Below, in pieces: positions 44,681 to 53,388 of a stretch of 64,000 nt of DNA (within the stretch, counting starts at the first letter, position 1; every line of letters starts with the position of its first letter). The notes beneath the pieces are model-generated. The model was given only the letters and a program-made list of their open reading frames with translations, ran no database searches and was not told the DNA's origin. The position numbers and the translations under genes were made by a program. The stretch covers positions 279,619-343,618 of the forward strand of contig NZ_JBFMIA010000003.1 of NCBI RefSeq assembly GCF_040801915.1, in the 5' to 3' direction. The stretch comes from Jeotgalibacillus marinus (lineage in GTDB: Bacteria > Bacillota > Bacilli > Bacillales > Jeotgalibacillaceae).

Positions 44681-44682
44681 TT
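44655..44682 (-). terminator. ykuJ terminator
   Basis: A stem AAAAAAGCCGG/CCGGCTTTTTT with a 6-nt loop lies at the ykuJ stop. The minus strand continues with a U-tract. Confidence 0.85.
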
Positions 44683-44938
44683 ATAATTCATTCTCCTCTT
44701 GTAGCAACTCGTAGATCTCAATCGCTGTCATGTCAATGTTATCAAATGGATATTTTTGAACCTTATTATCTTTGTCGTATACCTCTAGTTCGAAAGTATC
44801 ATTTGCAGAAAAATACTTAACTTGACATATACGTCTTCCGTTCACTTCAAAAAATCTAGATTGAACATCTCCAGAATCATCTTGTTCTTGCAACGTTTTT
44901 AATCGTTGAATAATGCCTAGTAATTGTGATTGTGACAT
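44681..44938 (-). CDS. ykuJ: YkuJ family protein (DUF1797)
   Basis: An 85-residue acidic soluble protein. The start MSQSQLLGIIQRLKTLQEQ and the core RFFEVNGRRICQVKYFSANDTFELEVYD match the YkuJ/DUF1797 family, a small alpha/beta protein of unknown role. Start ATG follows AAGGGAGAATGCC. The neighbours are as in B. subtilis. Confidence 0.88.
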   Translation of the reverse strand: MSQSQLLGIIQRLKTLQEQDDSGDVQSRFFEVNGRRICQVKYFSANDTFELEVYDKDNKVQKYPFDNIDMTAIEIYELLQEENEL

Positions 44939-45396
44939 ATGGCATTCTCCCTTCCAAATAAGTTAAATGGTAAGCTACACCATCATTTGTTTACGCCTAC
45001 CTCTTTATCTAAAAGAGCTCTAAGAACGTCTAAATCAGCGTAGAAAAAAGACGGATAAGATAATGGATGGTAACAATCAACTGATGACCTGCTGGAGATC
45101 CTAGCAGGTGGGTTATTCTGTCATCAAGTTTCTCATCGCACGATCAGTTATTTTCATGTTTCCCCGATCTGCTCATCACAAAACAAGGAATACTATACCA
45201 TATCTTTATACGTGTGAACACAACTTTCATTGATAACTGTTCTTTATGTAACCATTGTCTGATTTTTTTAAGGCTCGTATGACTAATATCGCAATAAGGA
45301 TCTATTTTTATCATGATTTAGCATAGAGACCTTGCAAATGTTTTGACACAAAGTAAATCTTGCCACAAAATAAGAATATATCAAGAAGGTTAGGAA
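44939..45396. other. Gene-free region between ykuJ and the glutaredoxin-like gene
   Basis: A nested inverted repeat is the only structure seen: ACCTGCT/AGCAGGT (45087-45093 with 45103-45109), bordered by TGATGA (45082-45087) and TCATCA (45121-45126). It has no T-tract, so it is not a plain terminator. The final 60 bases before 45397 should carry the promoter of the glutaredoxin-like gene. Confidence 0.4.
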
Positions 45397-45651
45397 GTGA
45401 TGAAAATGCATAAGGTTGTTCTTTATACTCAACCACAATGCCCTCCTTGTGAAATCGTTAAGCGGTTTTTGCTTGCATACGAGATTCAATTTCAAGAAAA
45501 AAATATAAAAAAAGACCATCGTTCCAGACAGTATATGATCGATCAGCTCTCATCTTATTCAACCCCCACAGTTGTGATTGATGATGAACACATTATAAAA
45601 GGTTTTGATTTGGACGAACTTGCATCAAAGCTAAATATTTCTTGCGATTAA
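45397..45651 (+). CDS. Glutaredoxin-like thioredoxin-fold protein
   Basis: An 84-residue protein with the redox motif QCPPC (residues 13-17) after a hydrophobic first strand (VVLYTQP), and the conserved cis-proline turn TPTVVID near 56-62. It would reduce disulfides or be reduced by thioredoxin in the cytoplasm. The start ATG ATG AAA follows TTAGGAAGTG; a second ATG three codons in is also possible. It is transcribed alone and ends in a strong hairpin. Confidence 0.85.
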   Translation: MMKMHKVVLYTQPQCPPCEIVKRFLLAYEIQFQEKNIKKDHRSRQYMIDQLSSYSTPTVVIDDEHIIKGFDLDELASKLNISCD

Positions 45652-45690
45652 AAGCCAGCTGAAAGGGAAAACTCCTTTCAGCTGGCTTTT
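45650..45690. terminator. Bidirectional terminator
   Basis: A perfect 17-bp stem starting AAAAGCCAGCTGAAAGG, with a 7-nt loop and A/T flanks. It ends the glutaredoxin-like gene on one side and the small membrane protein gene on the other. Confidence 0.93.
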
Positions 45691-45952
45691 ATGTCTGTAC
45701 CATCCAATAAACTATGTAAATGATACTACCTATTCCAGCAATAATATACACAAGAAAAACTGGGTTCAGTAGTATATTGTGATCTCTAACTCTTTTCTCT
45801 ACTGAATGATCTTGCTCATCTTTAGCTTTTGATTGATTTACCATTACTTTAAGTGTCATTACCGTTGCGATTATCGCTATGAGTAAGACGATCGAGGCTA
45901 ATATTATCGTCCATTGATCCACTGATTTCACATCCTTTTTTATAGGATGCAT
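45689..45952 (-). CDS. Small two-helix membrane protein, hypothetical
   Basis: An 87-residue protein with two hydrophobic segments (about 14-36 and 63-83). The intervening linker is charged and holds KAKDEQDHSVEKRVRDHN. I do not recognise a family. A plausible GGATG element precedes the start codon. It lies convergently to the glutaredoxin-like gene and in the same direction as fadH, 26 bases away. It is probably a real gene because it ends in the shared hairpin. Confidence 0.55.
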   Translation of the reverse strand: MHPIKKDVKSVDQWTIILASIVLLIAIIATVMTLKVMVNQSKAKDEQDHSVEKRVRDHNILLNPVFLVYIIAGIGSIIYIVYWMVQT

Positions 45953-45978
45953 CTGTTATCCAATTTTCATTCGGAAAT

Positions 45979-46743
45979 TTAAAATGGAAAACGATTTAAC
46001 CACTGACCTCCATCCATCGTAATGCATTCACCATTAATGTAATCTGCTTCATCTGAAAATAAATAAGCTGCTAGTCCCGCAATTTCCTCCGGTGTTCCTA
46101 AGCGCTTTAGAGGCACCGATGCTAGCGTGCGTTTTGCTGCATCTTCAGATTCCCACAATTTATCTGCTCCACCTGTACGCTCAATAGGGCCTGGTGCAAT
46201 CGCGTTTGTACGTATCCCATACTTATGTCCCCATTCAACGGCTAACGTTCGTGTCAGTGAGAGCACACCTGCTTTTGCGGCTGCTGAATGAGCCACCCCG
46301 GCCCCGGCATTCCAAGCATATGTCGCAACCATGTTAATGATCGAACCTTTAATTCCATTTTCAATCCAATAGTCCCCTGCAGCTTTTGAACAGTTGAATG
46401 TACCATTTAACACAATATCGATAACTGATTTCCATCCATTAGGAGACATTTTTTCAATAGGACATATAAAATTCCCGGCAGCGTTATTGACCAATCCATC
46501 GACTCGTCCAAAATGTTTGACAGCTTCTTGAATCATGCTTTTCGCCATCTCAGCTTCACGTACATCCATTTGAAAGATCTCAATTGTTCCTGGCAGATCT
46601 GCCATCTCTTGCTTGGTTCCTTCAAGCTTTTCTTTGTTACGACCTGTAATCAGTACAGCATGTCCATCCTGTACGAATCGCTTCGCCATGTACTTCCCCA
46701 TGCCGTTCGATCCACCTGTTACAATATACACTTTTGCACCCAC
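45979..46743 (-). CDS. fadH: 2,4-dienoyl-CoA reductase, SDR family
   Basis: A 254-residue short-chain dehydrogenase. The NADPH loop is TGGSNGMGK (near 9-17), NNAAGNF lies near 85, and the SxnK catalytic set is at SIINMVATYAWNAGAGVAHSAAAKAG. The lack of the typical YxxxK tyrosine at this site is normal for this subgroup. Start is GTG at 46741-46743 behind GAGGGGGAG, giving exactly the length of B. subtilis FadH (YkuF). An upstream in-frame ATG would add twelve residues over the ribosome binding site. It helps degrade unsaturated fatty acids. Confidence 0.85.
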   Translation of the reverse strand: MGAKVYIVTGGSNGMGKYMAKRFVQDGHAVLITGRNKEKLEGTKQEMADLPGTIEIFQMDVREAEMAKSMIQEAVKHFGRVDGLVNNAAGNFICPIEKMSPNGWKSVIDIVLNGTFNCSKAAGDYWIENGIKGSIINMVATYAWNAGAGVAHSAAAKAGVLSLTRTLAVEWGHKYGIRTNAIAPGPIERTGGADKLWESEDAAKRTLASVPLKRLGTPEEIAGLAAYLFSDEADYINGECITMDGGQWLNRFPF

Positions 46744-46825
46744 AAAAACTCCCCCTCGTTTTAATGAATGAATCTTCACTCATTATACTCTATTTTGAGC
46801 TTCTGAAACAAGCATAAAAAAACCC

Positions 46826-46845
46826 TATGACCAATTTTGATCATA
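46826..46845 (-). terminator. Terminator of the 46860-47084 gene
   Basis: An 8-bp stem (TATGACCA/TGATCATA, one mismatch) with a 4-nt loop. On the minus strand GGGTTTTTTTATG follows. Confidence 0.7.
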
Positions 46846-46859
46846 AGATTTTGAATGCA

Positions 46860-47084
46860 CTATTGAGAGAAGTCTTGGTATAATGATAGTTTCTTGTGAA
46901 GCTGTGTGATTGCGCGAACAATGGTCCGTTTACGATTGTGTCCAACTGCAGTAACTGACTGACCATTCATCTCAGCAAATACTTTACCCTTCTTATGTTC
47001 TTCTGGAAATCCCTTTGTATAAACAACGATCGTTCCTTGATCTGTTGGGATGCGCAATATATCTAGTTTAATTCCTTTTTTCAC
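46860..47084 (-). CDS. Conserved-looking 74-residue protein, unrecognised
   Basis: A small basic protein starting GTG-KKGIKLDILRIPTDQGT with a beta-rich first half (IVVYTKGFPEE) and a helical, basic end (NRKRTIVRAITQLHKKL). It has its own terminator and a GGGG-containing site 13 nt before the GTG, slightly far. I see no known domain. The compact fold pattern and terminator argue that it is real. It is divergent from ykuE. Confidence 0.5.
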   Translation of the reverse strand: MKKGIKLDILRIPTDQGTIVVYTKGFPEEHKKGKVFAEMNGQSVTAVGHNRKRTIVRAITQLHKKLSLYQDFSQ

Positions 47085-47261
47085 GATTAATAAAACCCCT
47101 TTAACTTGGACCTTTTTTGCATAACACTATAACGGTATCTCACACTCTATTCAATGTCAATATGAAGAAACTGAGGGAATCTATGATTGTTCGTGCAAAA
47201 CAACAAATTCACGGTTATAATTTTTTATACAACACCAATCGGGATGAGGTTAATGATCAGT

Positions 47262-48128
47262 ATGACAAAAAAAATATCAAGAAGATCTTTTCTTAAAAAA
47301 GTAGCTGCCACTGTCCTAGGGACAGGAGTATTAGGTGTTGGTGGGTATTCATATGCTCGATTTATTGAACCAAGTCAAATAACCTTAACTGAAATTACCT
47401 ATGCATCAACAAGGTTGCCAATGGGTTTTGATGGCTTGACCATCGCTCAATTTAGTGACACTCATATCGGATTTCAGTACACAGAAAAGCAATTAGAAAA
47501 ACATATTAAGAAAATTCAATCCTGTCAACCTGATATGATTATTTTCACTGGAGATCTTTTGGATAAACCTAACCAATACAAAAAATTCCCTAGTCTAGTC
47601 GCATCGCTTTCGGATTTGGACGCGCCACTAGGAAAATATGCGGTTTACGGTAACCATGATCACGGCGCATGCGGTACAGATATTTATGCGGATATTATGA
47701 CTCAATCTGGTTTTACTTTACTTCGAAATGAAGCAATTTCAGTCCCACGAAACGACGATAAAATAATAATATCTGGCGTAGATGACCCTAGTCTTGGTCA
47801 GCCTGATTTTAAACCGATTGAAAAAGCTGTTGGATCGGAATCTTTTCATATCCTTTTATCCCATGCGCCTGACTTAGCTGACATAGCTAGTACATTTGAT
47901 TTGCAATTAAGTGGGCATAGCCATGGTGGACAAATTCAATTACCACTTTTCGGTCCGCTCATTGTTCCGCCTTATGCAGAAAAATATATTGAAGGACGCT
48001 ATGATGTGCCTATTCACAACAGAGATGCTACGATTTATGTCAATCGTGGTCTAGGAACAACTCGACTTCCCTTCAGATTATTATCAATTCCAGAAATCAC
48101 TCTATTCACCTTAAGAAAGACGAGTTGA
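47262..48128 (+). CDS. ykuE: Metallophosphoesterase with Tat signal (YkuE)
   Basis: A 288-residue calcineurin-like phosphoesterase. The N-terminus has a twin-arginine signal (SRRSFLKK followed by a hydrophobic stretch). The metal motifs are FSDTHIG near residue 63, GDLLD near 100, GNHDHG near 136 and LSGHSHGGQIQLP near 218. The start is taken at 47262, which places the Tat motif six residues in and gives a length near B. subtilis YkuE; 47253 is possible and closer to GAGG. YkuE is exported via TatAyCy and sits on the wall. It is followed by a terminator that overlaps its stop. Confidence 0.87.
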   Translation: MTKKISRRSFLKKVAATVLGTGVLGVGGYSYARFIEPSQITLTEITYASTRLPMGFDGLTIAQFSDTHIGFQYTEKQLEKHIKKIQSCQPDMIIFTGDLLDKPNQYKKFPSLVASLSDLDAPLGKYAVYGNHDHGACGTDIYADIMTQSGFTLLRNEAISVPRNDDKIIISGVDDPSLGQPDFKPIEKAVGSESFHILLSHAPDLADIASTFDLQLSGHSHGGQIQLPLFGPLIVPPYAEKYIEGRYDVPIHNRDATIYVNRGLGTTRLPFRLLSIPEITLFTLRKTS

Positions 48129-48143
48129 CTTATGTCAGCTCGT
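48120..48143 (+). terminator. ykuE terminator
   Basis: A 10-bp stem ACGAGTTGAC/GTCAGCTCGT (one G-T wobble) with a TTAT loop and a TTTTTG tail. The ykuE stop codon (TGA at 48126-48128) lies inside the stem. Confidence 0.8.
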
Positions 48144-48550
48144 TTTTGTATTTCAATAGTCAATATCATTAGGTGGAACAAGTTTACTAAAATAAAAAAC
48201 CGTCCTTTTTGGTAATGTCAGCGTCCCGTTTATCAGATTGCATTTCTTTCACAAAGGATTGATTAATTTTCAACATCAATTCGAAAATCGTTCCAAGTAA
48301 TGTAAAGATGAATAACCTGTAAAATGTGTCCTATTTGTTAATTGCACGTTGTTAGTTCGAGTTATTTTTAAGCATACGTAAAAAGTATATTAACTAATAT
48401 TTATTCATCTGCATGTTCTAAGAATTCTGTGTTTAGAATGCACTCTAATCATTCCTACTACGTTTAATCTAGAACATTGAACAAGCCTTTTCAAATGCAC
48501 CTTGAAAGGCTATACTTTAAAGGACAAATGATTGGAAAAGGAGTAGTGAC
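48129..48550. other. Gene-free region between ykuE and ykyB
   Basis: Beyond the terminator, nothing looks coding on either strand. A promoter for ykyB should lie in the last 100 bases. Confidence 0.5.
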
Positions 48551-48994
48551 ATGCCTGACCACGGTTCTCATAAAGAGATTATTTCTTCTATTTCACAAGC
48601 AGTCTTCACTGTAAATCGACATGCCAAAACAGCTTCAGATCCAAAATTTTTATATCTTTTAAAAAAAGAAGCACTTATTAAACTTATTAGTGAAAACAAA
48701 GCGAAAAGAGTGGGTCTCCAATTTTCAAATAATCCCGGTTTAAGTCAGCAACGCTCGGATGTGCTAGTCGAATGTGGCGACTATTTGTTTCATATCCCCC
48801 CCAGAAAAGAAGACTTCAACTCACTCCCACACTTAGGTAAAATGTCTGGTGCAGTGCGTAACCCGAAAACACGAATGGGACTATGGGAAGCAAAAAACAT
48901 TTTACAATCCTATACTGGGCTTAAAGATTCATCACCACAACCTCCAAAAAACAGAACCTATCAAAAACCCATTTTCAAACGTTTAGGAGAGTAA
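48551..48994 (+). CDS. ykyB: YkyB family protein
   Basis: A 147-residue soluble, basic protein recognised from the ISQAVFTVNRHAKTA start, the LYLLKKEALIKLI segment and the C-terminal PHLGKMSGAVRNPKTRMGLWEAKNILQSYTG stretch. B. subtilis ykyB occupies the same place next to cheV. Function is unknown. The ATG is preceded by AAAGGAG. It is convergent with cheV and shares a terminator with it. Confidence 0.88.
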   Translation: MPDHGSHKEIISSISQAVFTVNRHAKTASDPKFLYLLKKEALIKLISENKAKRVGLQFSNNPGLSQQRSDVLVECGDYLFHIPPRKEDFNSLPHLGKMSGAVRNPKTRMGLWEAKNILQSYTGLKDSSPQPPKNRTYQKPIFKRLGE

Positions 48995-48998
48995 AGAA

Positions 48999-49039
48999 AA
49001 AAAGGTTGACCTCATAATAAACATGAGGTCAACCTTTTT
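48999..49039. terminator. Bidirectional terminator between ykyB and cheV
   Basis: A perfect 17-bp stem starting AAAAAGGTTGACCTCAT, with a 7-nt loop. It ends one base before the cheV stop. Confidence 0.92.
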
Positions 49040-49040
49040 C

Positions 49041-49949
49041 TTATAATGCTAATCGGTCAATGCTATGGATTAGTTCTGCAATGTTAGGTTTACTAATTTG
49101 GTCGTTTGCTCCCACTTTCGCCCCCTTGTGTTTTAAATCATCTGTAATTAAAGATGAGAAAATAATAATTGGTAGTTTAGTAAATGAAGTGTTTTCTTTT
49201 AATTTTCGCGTCAAATGATGGCCATCCATTTGTGGCATTTCTATGTCCGTAATCAGAAGCTGCACATGATCTTCAATTTTATTATTTTCGTTCGAGACAA
49301 GACTTTCTAAAAATGAATAAGCATCTCGACCATTTTCGAAAAACTCTACATTATCATAGCCTGCTTCTGATAAAGTATCGAATAAAAGTTTGCGCAGCAG
49401 TGGAGAATCTTCCGCGACAACCAGTCTTTTTTCAGACCGCTCTCTCTTACCTAGCTTTTTAATCATCCCCATATTGATCCCATGATTAGGATTAATATCC
49501 AGCATAATCCGTTCAAAATCTAGTAGTAAAAGCATATCTTCACTTCGCTTAATTACACCAATGACTTGTGTTAGCCCCCCATGATAAAGATCAGAAGGCT
49601 TTTCAATTTGATCCCAAGATATACGATGGATCATGGAGACATTGTCAACATGGAACACTACCTTTTGTTGATTAAATTCAGATACAATGTATTTTTCTTG
49701 GGTCGATGCTTGTGAAGAACCGACACCAAGCACTTTTCTCATATCGACAACCGGAAGAACTTCACCACGTAGCTGAATGATTCCTTGTACATGTTCATGA
49801 GAGTGTGGGATAGGTGTAACTGGAATCGGTTGGATAATCTCTTTTACTTTGATGACATTGATCCCATATCTCCCCCCACTTATTTCAAACTCAACGACCT
49901 CTAGTTCATTTGTCCCACTTTCGAGTAAGATACCACTTTTTTCATTCAT
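49041..49949 (-). CDS. cheV: Chemotaxis coupling/adaptor protein CheV
   Basis: A 302-residue protein with an N-terminal CheW domain (about 12-155) and a C-terminal response-regulator domain (about 172-300). The acidic pocket is VVAEDSPLLRK, the phospho-acceptor Asp is in LLITDIEMPQMDG and the conserved Lys is in QISKPN. CheV couples chemoreceptors to the CheA kinase and adapts signalling when phosphorylated. Its start follows AGGGGCGATCG. A single-gene transcript is likely. Confidence 0.96.
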   Translation of the reverse strand: MNEKSGILLESGTNELEVVEFEISGGRYGINVIKVKEIIQPIPVTPIPHSHEHVQGIIQLRGEVLPVVDMRKVLGVGSSQASTQEKYIVSEFNQQKVVFHVDNVSMIHRISWDQIEKPSDLYHGGLTQVIGVIKRSEDMLLLLDFERIMLDINPNHGINMGMIKKLGKRERSEKRLVVAEDSPLLRKLLFDTLSEAGYDNVEFFENGRDAYSFLESLVSNENNKIEDHVQLLITDIEMPQMDGHHLTRKLKENTSFTKLPIIIFSSLITDDLKHKGAKVGANDQISKPNIAELIHSIDRLAL

Positions 49950-50302
49950 AATCGATCGCCCCTAACCTTTTTACCTAAACTATAACATGTCATACAGATT
50001 AGAAATCATTTATAGAGAAATAAATGCGGGTAGTCATATTTTCCCCCATGAAGATGGTGATTTCTACTCTAGTAAAAGATTATTTGTAGAATGCATAAAC
50101 AATTCTCCCCAAAAACTACAACAAATACCTAGGAAAATAATTGACTTCTTCGTGATGTCAATTATTTCTCCTTTATGTTTGACTGCTGCTCAACTCAGGG
50201 AAAATCACCTACATCAGTTCTACGGCACCTAACAATCAATATTCTCTAGATCTGCTATCCCTTAACACAGAAGTGACAAGTGCTCTCATTAAACGTTTTT
50301 CA
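49950..50302. other. Gene-free region between cheV and the IclR gene
   Basis: An 11-bp hairpin AAATAATTGAC/GTCAATTATTT (50135-50145 with 50157-50167) lies 130 bases past the IclR stop. On the minus strand it is followed by TCC, with TTATTTT in the arm, so it may end IclR transcription. An 81-codon plus-strand frame (49987-50232) has no ribosome binding site and is discounted. Confidence 0.45.
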
Positions 50303-51064
50303 TCAAAAGCCTTTGTAACCCAAATCCCTCCAAATATTTTGTGCTGCATTTCTTGTTTTTTCTAAAATTTTCTTTTCACGCTCTTTTGAGTAATCTGTTA
50401 AAGGGATACTTACCCCTAAGGTAGCAACTGTTCTTCCACTATAATTATAAATTGGGAAAGATAAACCTATAGTATCTTTAAAATGTTCCGCACGACTAAA
50501 TGAGTAACCTCTCTTTCTAATTTTTTTTATTTCTTTCTTCAAGTCATTTATATTATCAATTGTATTCTCCGTAATTTTTTCCATTTCCAAATTTATCAAA
50601 TACTCTTCTAGAGACGAATCATCCATATTTGCAAGTAATAATTTAGGAGCTGATCCTGCATAGAGTGGGGATCTTCTACCTACTCTAACAACTAAACGAA
50701 CAGGTTTTGTACTATCTATTTTTTCTACGTAAACAGCTTCGTTTCCTTCTAATACAACCATATGTACTAATTCATTTAATTCCTCATTTAATTTTTTCAT
50801 ATGAGGTAATGCTACTTTCCTATACTCTAATTGATCACTTACATGATTTCCTAATTCTAGCAGCTTTAACGCCATACAATATTTAACATCGTGACTTGTT
50901 TTTTTCACTTTCACCACCAAACCGCCTTCTTCTAATGAAGACACGAGACGAAATACTGTAGTTTTCGGCATGTTGGCTAATTCAGCTAATTCTATAAGAC
51001 TTAATTCTGGTTTGGTAGTAAAACAATCTAATATTTTTATAGCTTTCAATACACTCTGACTCAT
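50303..51064 (-). CDS. IclR-family transcriptional regulator
   Basis: A 253-residue regulator. The N-terminal winged helix contains LSLIELAELANMPKTTVFRLVSSLEEGGLV (residues 21-50), and the C-terminal effector domain has DTIGLSFPIYNYSGRTVATLGVSIPL near 205-230. IclR proteins often control catabolic operons and sense the substrate acid. It sits just downstream of the degradation operon at 51.6-62.9 kb and is transcribed in the same direction, separated by relics. It is the most probable regulator of that operon. It has lower GC than the operon genes. Confidence 0.85.
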   Translation of the reverse strand: MSQSVLKAIKILDCFTTKPELSLIELAELANMPKTTVFRLVSSLEEGGLVVKVKKTSHDVKYCMALKLLELGNHVSDQLEYRKVALPHMKKLNEELNELVHMVVLEGNEAVYVEKIDSTKPVRLVVRVGRRSPLYAGSAPKLLLANMDDSSLEEYLINLEMEKITENTIDNINDLKKEIKKIRKRGYSFSRAEHFKDTIGLSFPIYNYSGRTVATLGVSIPLTDYSKEREKKILEKTRNAAQNIWRDLGYKGF

Positions 51065-51649
51065 ATTTATTGCACCTCATATATGATGTTAAGATTCATT
51101 GTTTTTAGATGATTTTTAGTTATTTAATAAAATTAAATAACTGATACAAGGTAGCATTCATCCATTTTCTTTAAACATGACTGCAATTCCGTTCAAGATT
51201 GATCAAATGCTAAATGAAATCGAGTCGATAGTTTGTTTATCTATCACAACCTGAAAAGCCAAGGGAGCAAGATTTTAAGAGGTTTCTACTCGTTCACTCA
51301 TCGCTTTGGTCAGTCGTGAAATCGTCTGGGGTTTGTAATGATGTCCCTTTTTAAGTAAATCAGAGAATTCACTCATCGTCAAAACTTTGCAAACTAAAAA
51401 ACCAACAGGAAACGTTTTTGTGTGAAGTCCACCCTTTGGAGAATGGACCAGATCGCAGCTGTTAGTTTTACAAATTTTTTAACAGAAATATCTGGCGCGC
51501 CGATATCCGTGGACAGGTTCAAACATAGATGGGTACTCCCTATCCGGGCTAATTCTTCATCCATCTGTTCTGATCAATGGATTTTAATGCTTTGACAACT
51601 TCCGGTCCAATTCCACCAATCCTATTTCCCGCTTTTTACAAGTAACTCC
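51065..51649. other. Region of gene relics between the IclR gene and the operon
   Basis: About 585 bases. At 51275-51376 the minus strand has a short frame MSEFSDLLKKGHHYKPQTI..., ending at a stop; it looks like protein sequence, perhaps the end of a transposase, but I cannot name it. At 51430-51625 are fragments of a dehydrogenase pseudogene. No intact gene is visible. Confidence 0.5.
51430..51625 (-). pseudogene. Deleted pseudogene of the isopropylmalate/tartrate dehydrogenase family
   Basis: The minus strand first reads GIGPEVVKALKSIDQ (51589-51619 and on), matching the N-terminal GDGIGPEVV motif of the family. Less than 70 bases later, after stops, it reads MFEPVHG (from ATG at 51524-51526). 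A one- or two-base shift then gives GAPDISVKKF...TAAIWS, matching the C-terminal EPVHGSAPDI..NP.AAIWS signature. The roughly 250 residues in between are deleted. Its position next to the operon end suggests a lost catabolic step on a hydroxydicarboxylic acid such as tartrate or a malate derivative. Confidence 0.72.
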
Positions 51650-52411
51650 TTATTGTTTAGGACCTCCTGCAACATACAGCACTTGTCCAGATATGAATGA
51701 AGATGACGAACTTGCAAAAAAACATGCTGCATTTGCTATATCGTCCGGTGTACCAGCACGTTTTACTGGTATTTGATTAATTTTTGATTCTTTTAGCTCT
51801 TCAAAAGAGATATTCATACGTTCTGCCACCGCTTTTGTCATGTCGGTAACAATGAAACCGGGAGCGATTACATTCACAGTAATGTTGAATTTTCCTAATT
51901 CAATCGCTAATGTTTTTGTGAACCCTTGGATGCCGGCCTTAGCGGCTGCATAGTTTGCCTGTCCTCTATTTCCCAGTGCCGACACAGATGATAGATTGAT
52001 GATTCTCCCATATTTGTTTTTCACCATCCATTCCTGCGCATATTTGCTACATAGAAATGCACCTTTCAAATGAACATCCATGACTTTCGTCCAGTCGTCA
52101 GTTGTCATTTTAAAAAGCAAATTATCTTTAGTAATGCCTGCATTATTGACAAGTATATCGATTTTCTTATGTTTGTATCCGAGGTGGAAAAAAATCTTTT
52201 TAACATCATTTTCGTCTGTTATGTCAACTTTAGCTGATTCATTGGAAATACCCAGAGAATCTAATTCTTTCACAGCTTTCTTCAATCCTTTTTCATCTTG
52301 GTCAAGTAGACAAACGTGTGCACCTTTTTCACCAAGTTTTCTTGTAATAGCAAGACCAATACCTTTAGCAGCACCAGTAATAACTGCAATTTCCTGTTCG
52401 GAAGTCTTCAT
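51650..52411 (-). CDS. SDR-family reductase, FabG-like
   Basis: A 253-residue short-chain dehydrogenase. The cofactor loop is TGAAKGIGLAIT (13-24), NNAGITKDN lies near 90, and the catalytic Ser-Tyr-Lys is in NLSSVSALGNRGQANYAAAKAG (Tyr and Lys in YAAAK). It reduces or oxidises a 3-oxo/3-hydroxyacyl thioester or a similar hydroxyl. It overlaps the preceding flavoprotein gene by 4 bases. In this operon a role in beta-oxidation of an unusual acid is more likely than fatty-acid synthesis. Confidence 0.88.
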   Translation of the reverse strand: MKTSEQEIAVITGAAKGIGLAITRKLGEKGAHVCLLDQDEKGLKKAVKELDSLGISNESAKVDITDENDVKKIFFHLGYKHKKIDILVNNAGITKDNLLFKMTTDDWTKVMDVHLKGAFLCSKYAQEWMVKNKYGRIINLSSVSALGNRGQANYAAAKAGIQGFTKTLAIELGKFNITVNVIAPGFIVTDMTKAVAERMNISFEELKESKINQIPVKRAGTPDDIANAACFFASSSSSFISGQVLYVAGGPKQ

Positions 52412-53388
52412 GATTCTAAACTATCTCCTTTCTGCAGCAGATTTAATTTTTGTAGTTGTTTATCATATTCATTACTAATCTCTTGAATAATTCCTTCTAC
52501 TGTCTTAATTGTATCGATTAAACCGACAGTCTGACCAAGTGCTATTACACCTGATTCCACGTTGCCGTTTCTGATCAATTCTTCGTATGATTCTCCACTA
52601 ATGTACGGAAAAATTTCTTCAAAAGTGGCGCCTTTTTCTTCAAATTTAGCGAGTTCTATTGAACGTGCGTTCTTCCACACACGTGCAGTTTTACCGATGG
52701 ATTTCTTTACAAGGATCGTATCGTTCTCCTGCATTCTAACTAGAAGTTGTTTAACACGGTTATGTAGTATCGCTTCCTTTGACAATAAGAAACGCGTCCC
52801 CATCTGAATCCCCTCTGCACCAAGGGCGAGTGCAGCTAAAAGCGATTTCCCAGTGGAAAAGCCACCTGCTGCAATAACTGGAATATTTAGTTCATTCGCT
52901 GCTTTTTGTACGAGTGTCAAGCTCGTAGTATCGTCTTTCCCAGAATGTCCTCCGCCTTCATAACCGTTGACTACAACTGCATCATAACCAAGTGATTCCG
53001 CTTTTTTTGCAAAACGGATTGACGGTGCTACATGCACAATTTTAATATCTTTTTCTTTCAAGCGGTCGATAAAGGGTTCCGGATTATTTCCTGAAGTAAA
53101 GACTATTGGGACTTCTCCTTCGATCACTCCATCTATGAATTCATCCATTGGCTTTCTAATACCTATTGCAATATTGACACCAAACGGTTTATCAGTCAGC
53201 CTCCGGGCTATATCAATGTCCTGTAACATATCCTTTTTCGTTTCAAAACTTCCTGCTGTGATAAGGCCAAGGCCACCTGCTTCAGAAACCTTCGACACAA
53301 GATGGGAAGTACCAAGGCCCTGCAGCCCCCCTTGGATAATTGGATAACGAATACCTAACAGTTGCGTAATGTCTGTTTGGATTTTCAT
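52408..53388 (-). CDS. Nitronate monooxygenase / FabK-like flavoprotein
   Basis: A 326-residue FMN-dependent TIM-barrel protein of the 2-nitropropane dioxygenase superfamily. It begins LLGIRYPIIQGGLQGLG and has the FMN phosphate region VVNGYEGGGHSGKDD, AAGGFSTGKSL and GAEGIQMGTRFLLSKEA. Members either oxidise nitronates or reduce enoyl thioesters (FabK). The operon context with acyl-CoA enzymes and a hotdog thioesterase favours an enoyl- or dienoyl-thioester reaction. It overlaps both neighbours by 4 bases. Confidence 0.82.
   Translation of the reverse strand: MKIQTDITQLLGIRYPIIQGGLQGLGTSHLVSKVSEAGGLGLITAGSFETKKDMLQDIDIARRLTDKPFGVNIAIGIRKPMDEFIDGVIEGEVPIVFTSGNNPEPFIDRLKEKDIKIVHVAPSIRFAKKAESLGYDAVVVNGYEGGGHSGKDDTTSLTLVQKAANELNIPVIAAGGFSTGKSLLAALALGAEGIQMGTRFLLSKEAILHNRVKQLLVRMQENDTILVKKSIGKTARVWKNARSIELAKFEEKGATFEEIFPYISGESYEELIRNGNVESGVIALGQTVGLIDTIKTVEGIIQEISNEYDKQLQKLNLLQKGDSLES

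Noticed and set aside
49987..50232. 81-codon open frame between cheV and the IclR gene
   Set aside because: No ribosome binding site, and the start is directly against the cheV upstream region. The sequence overlaps a hairpin.
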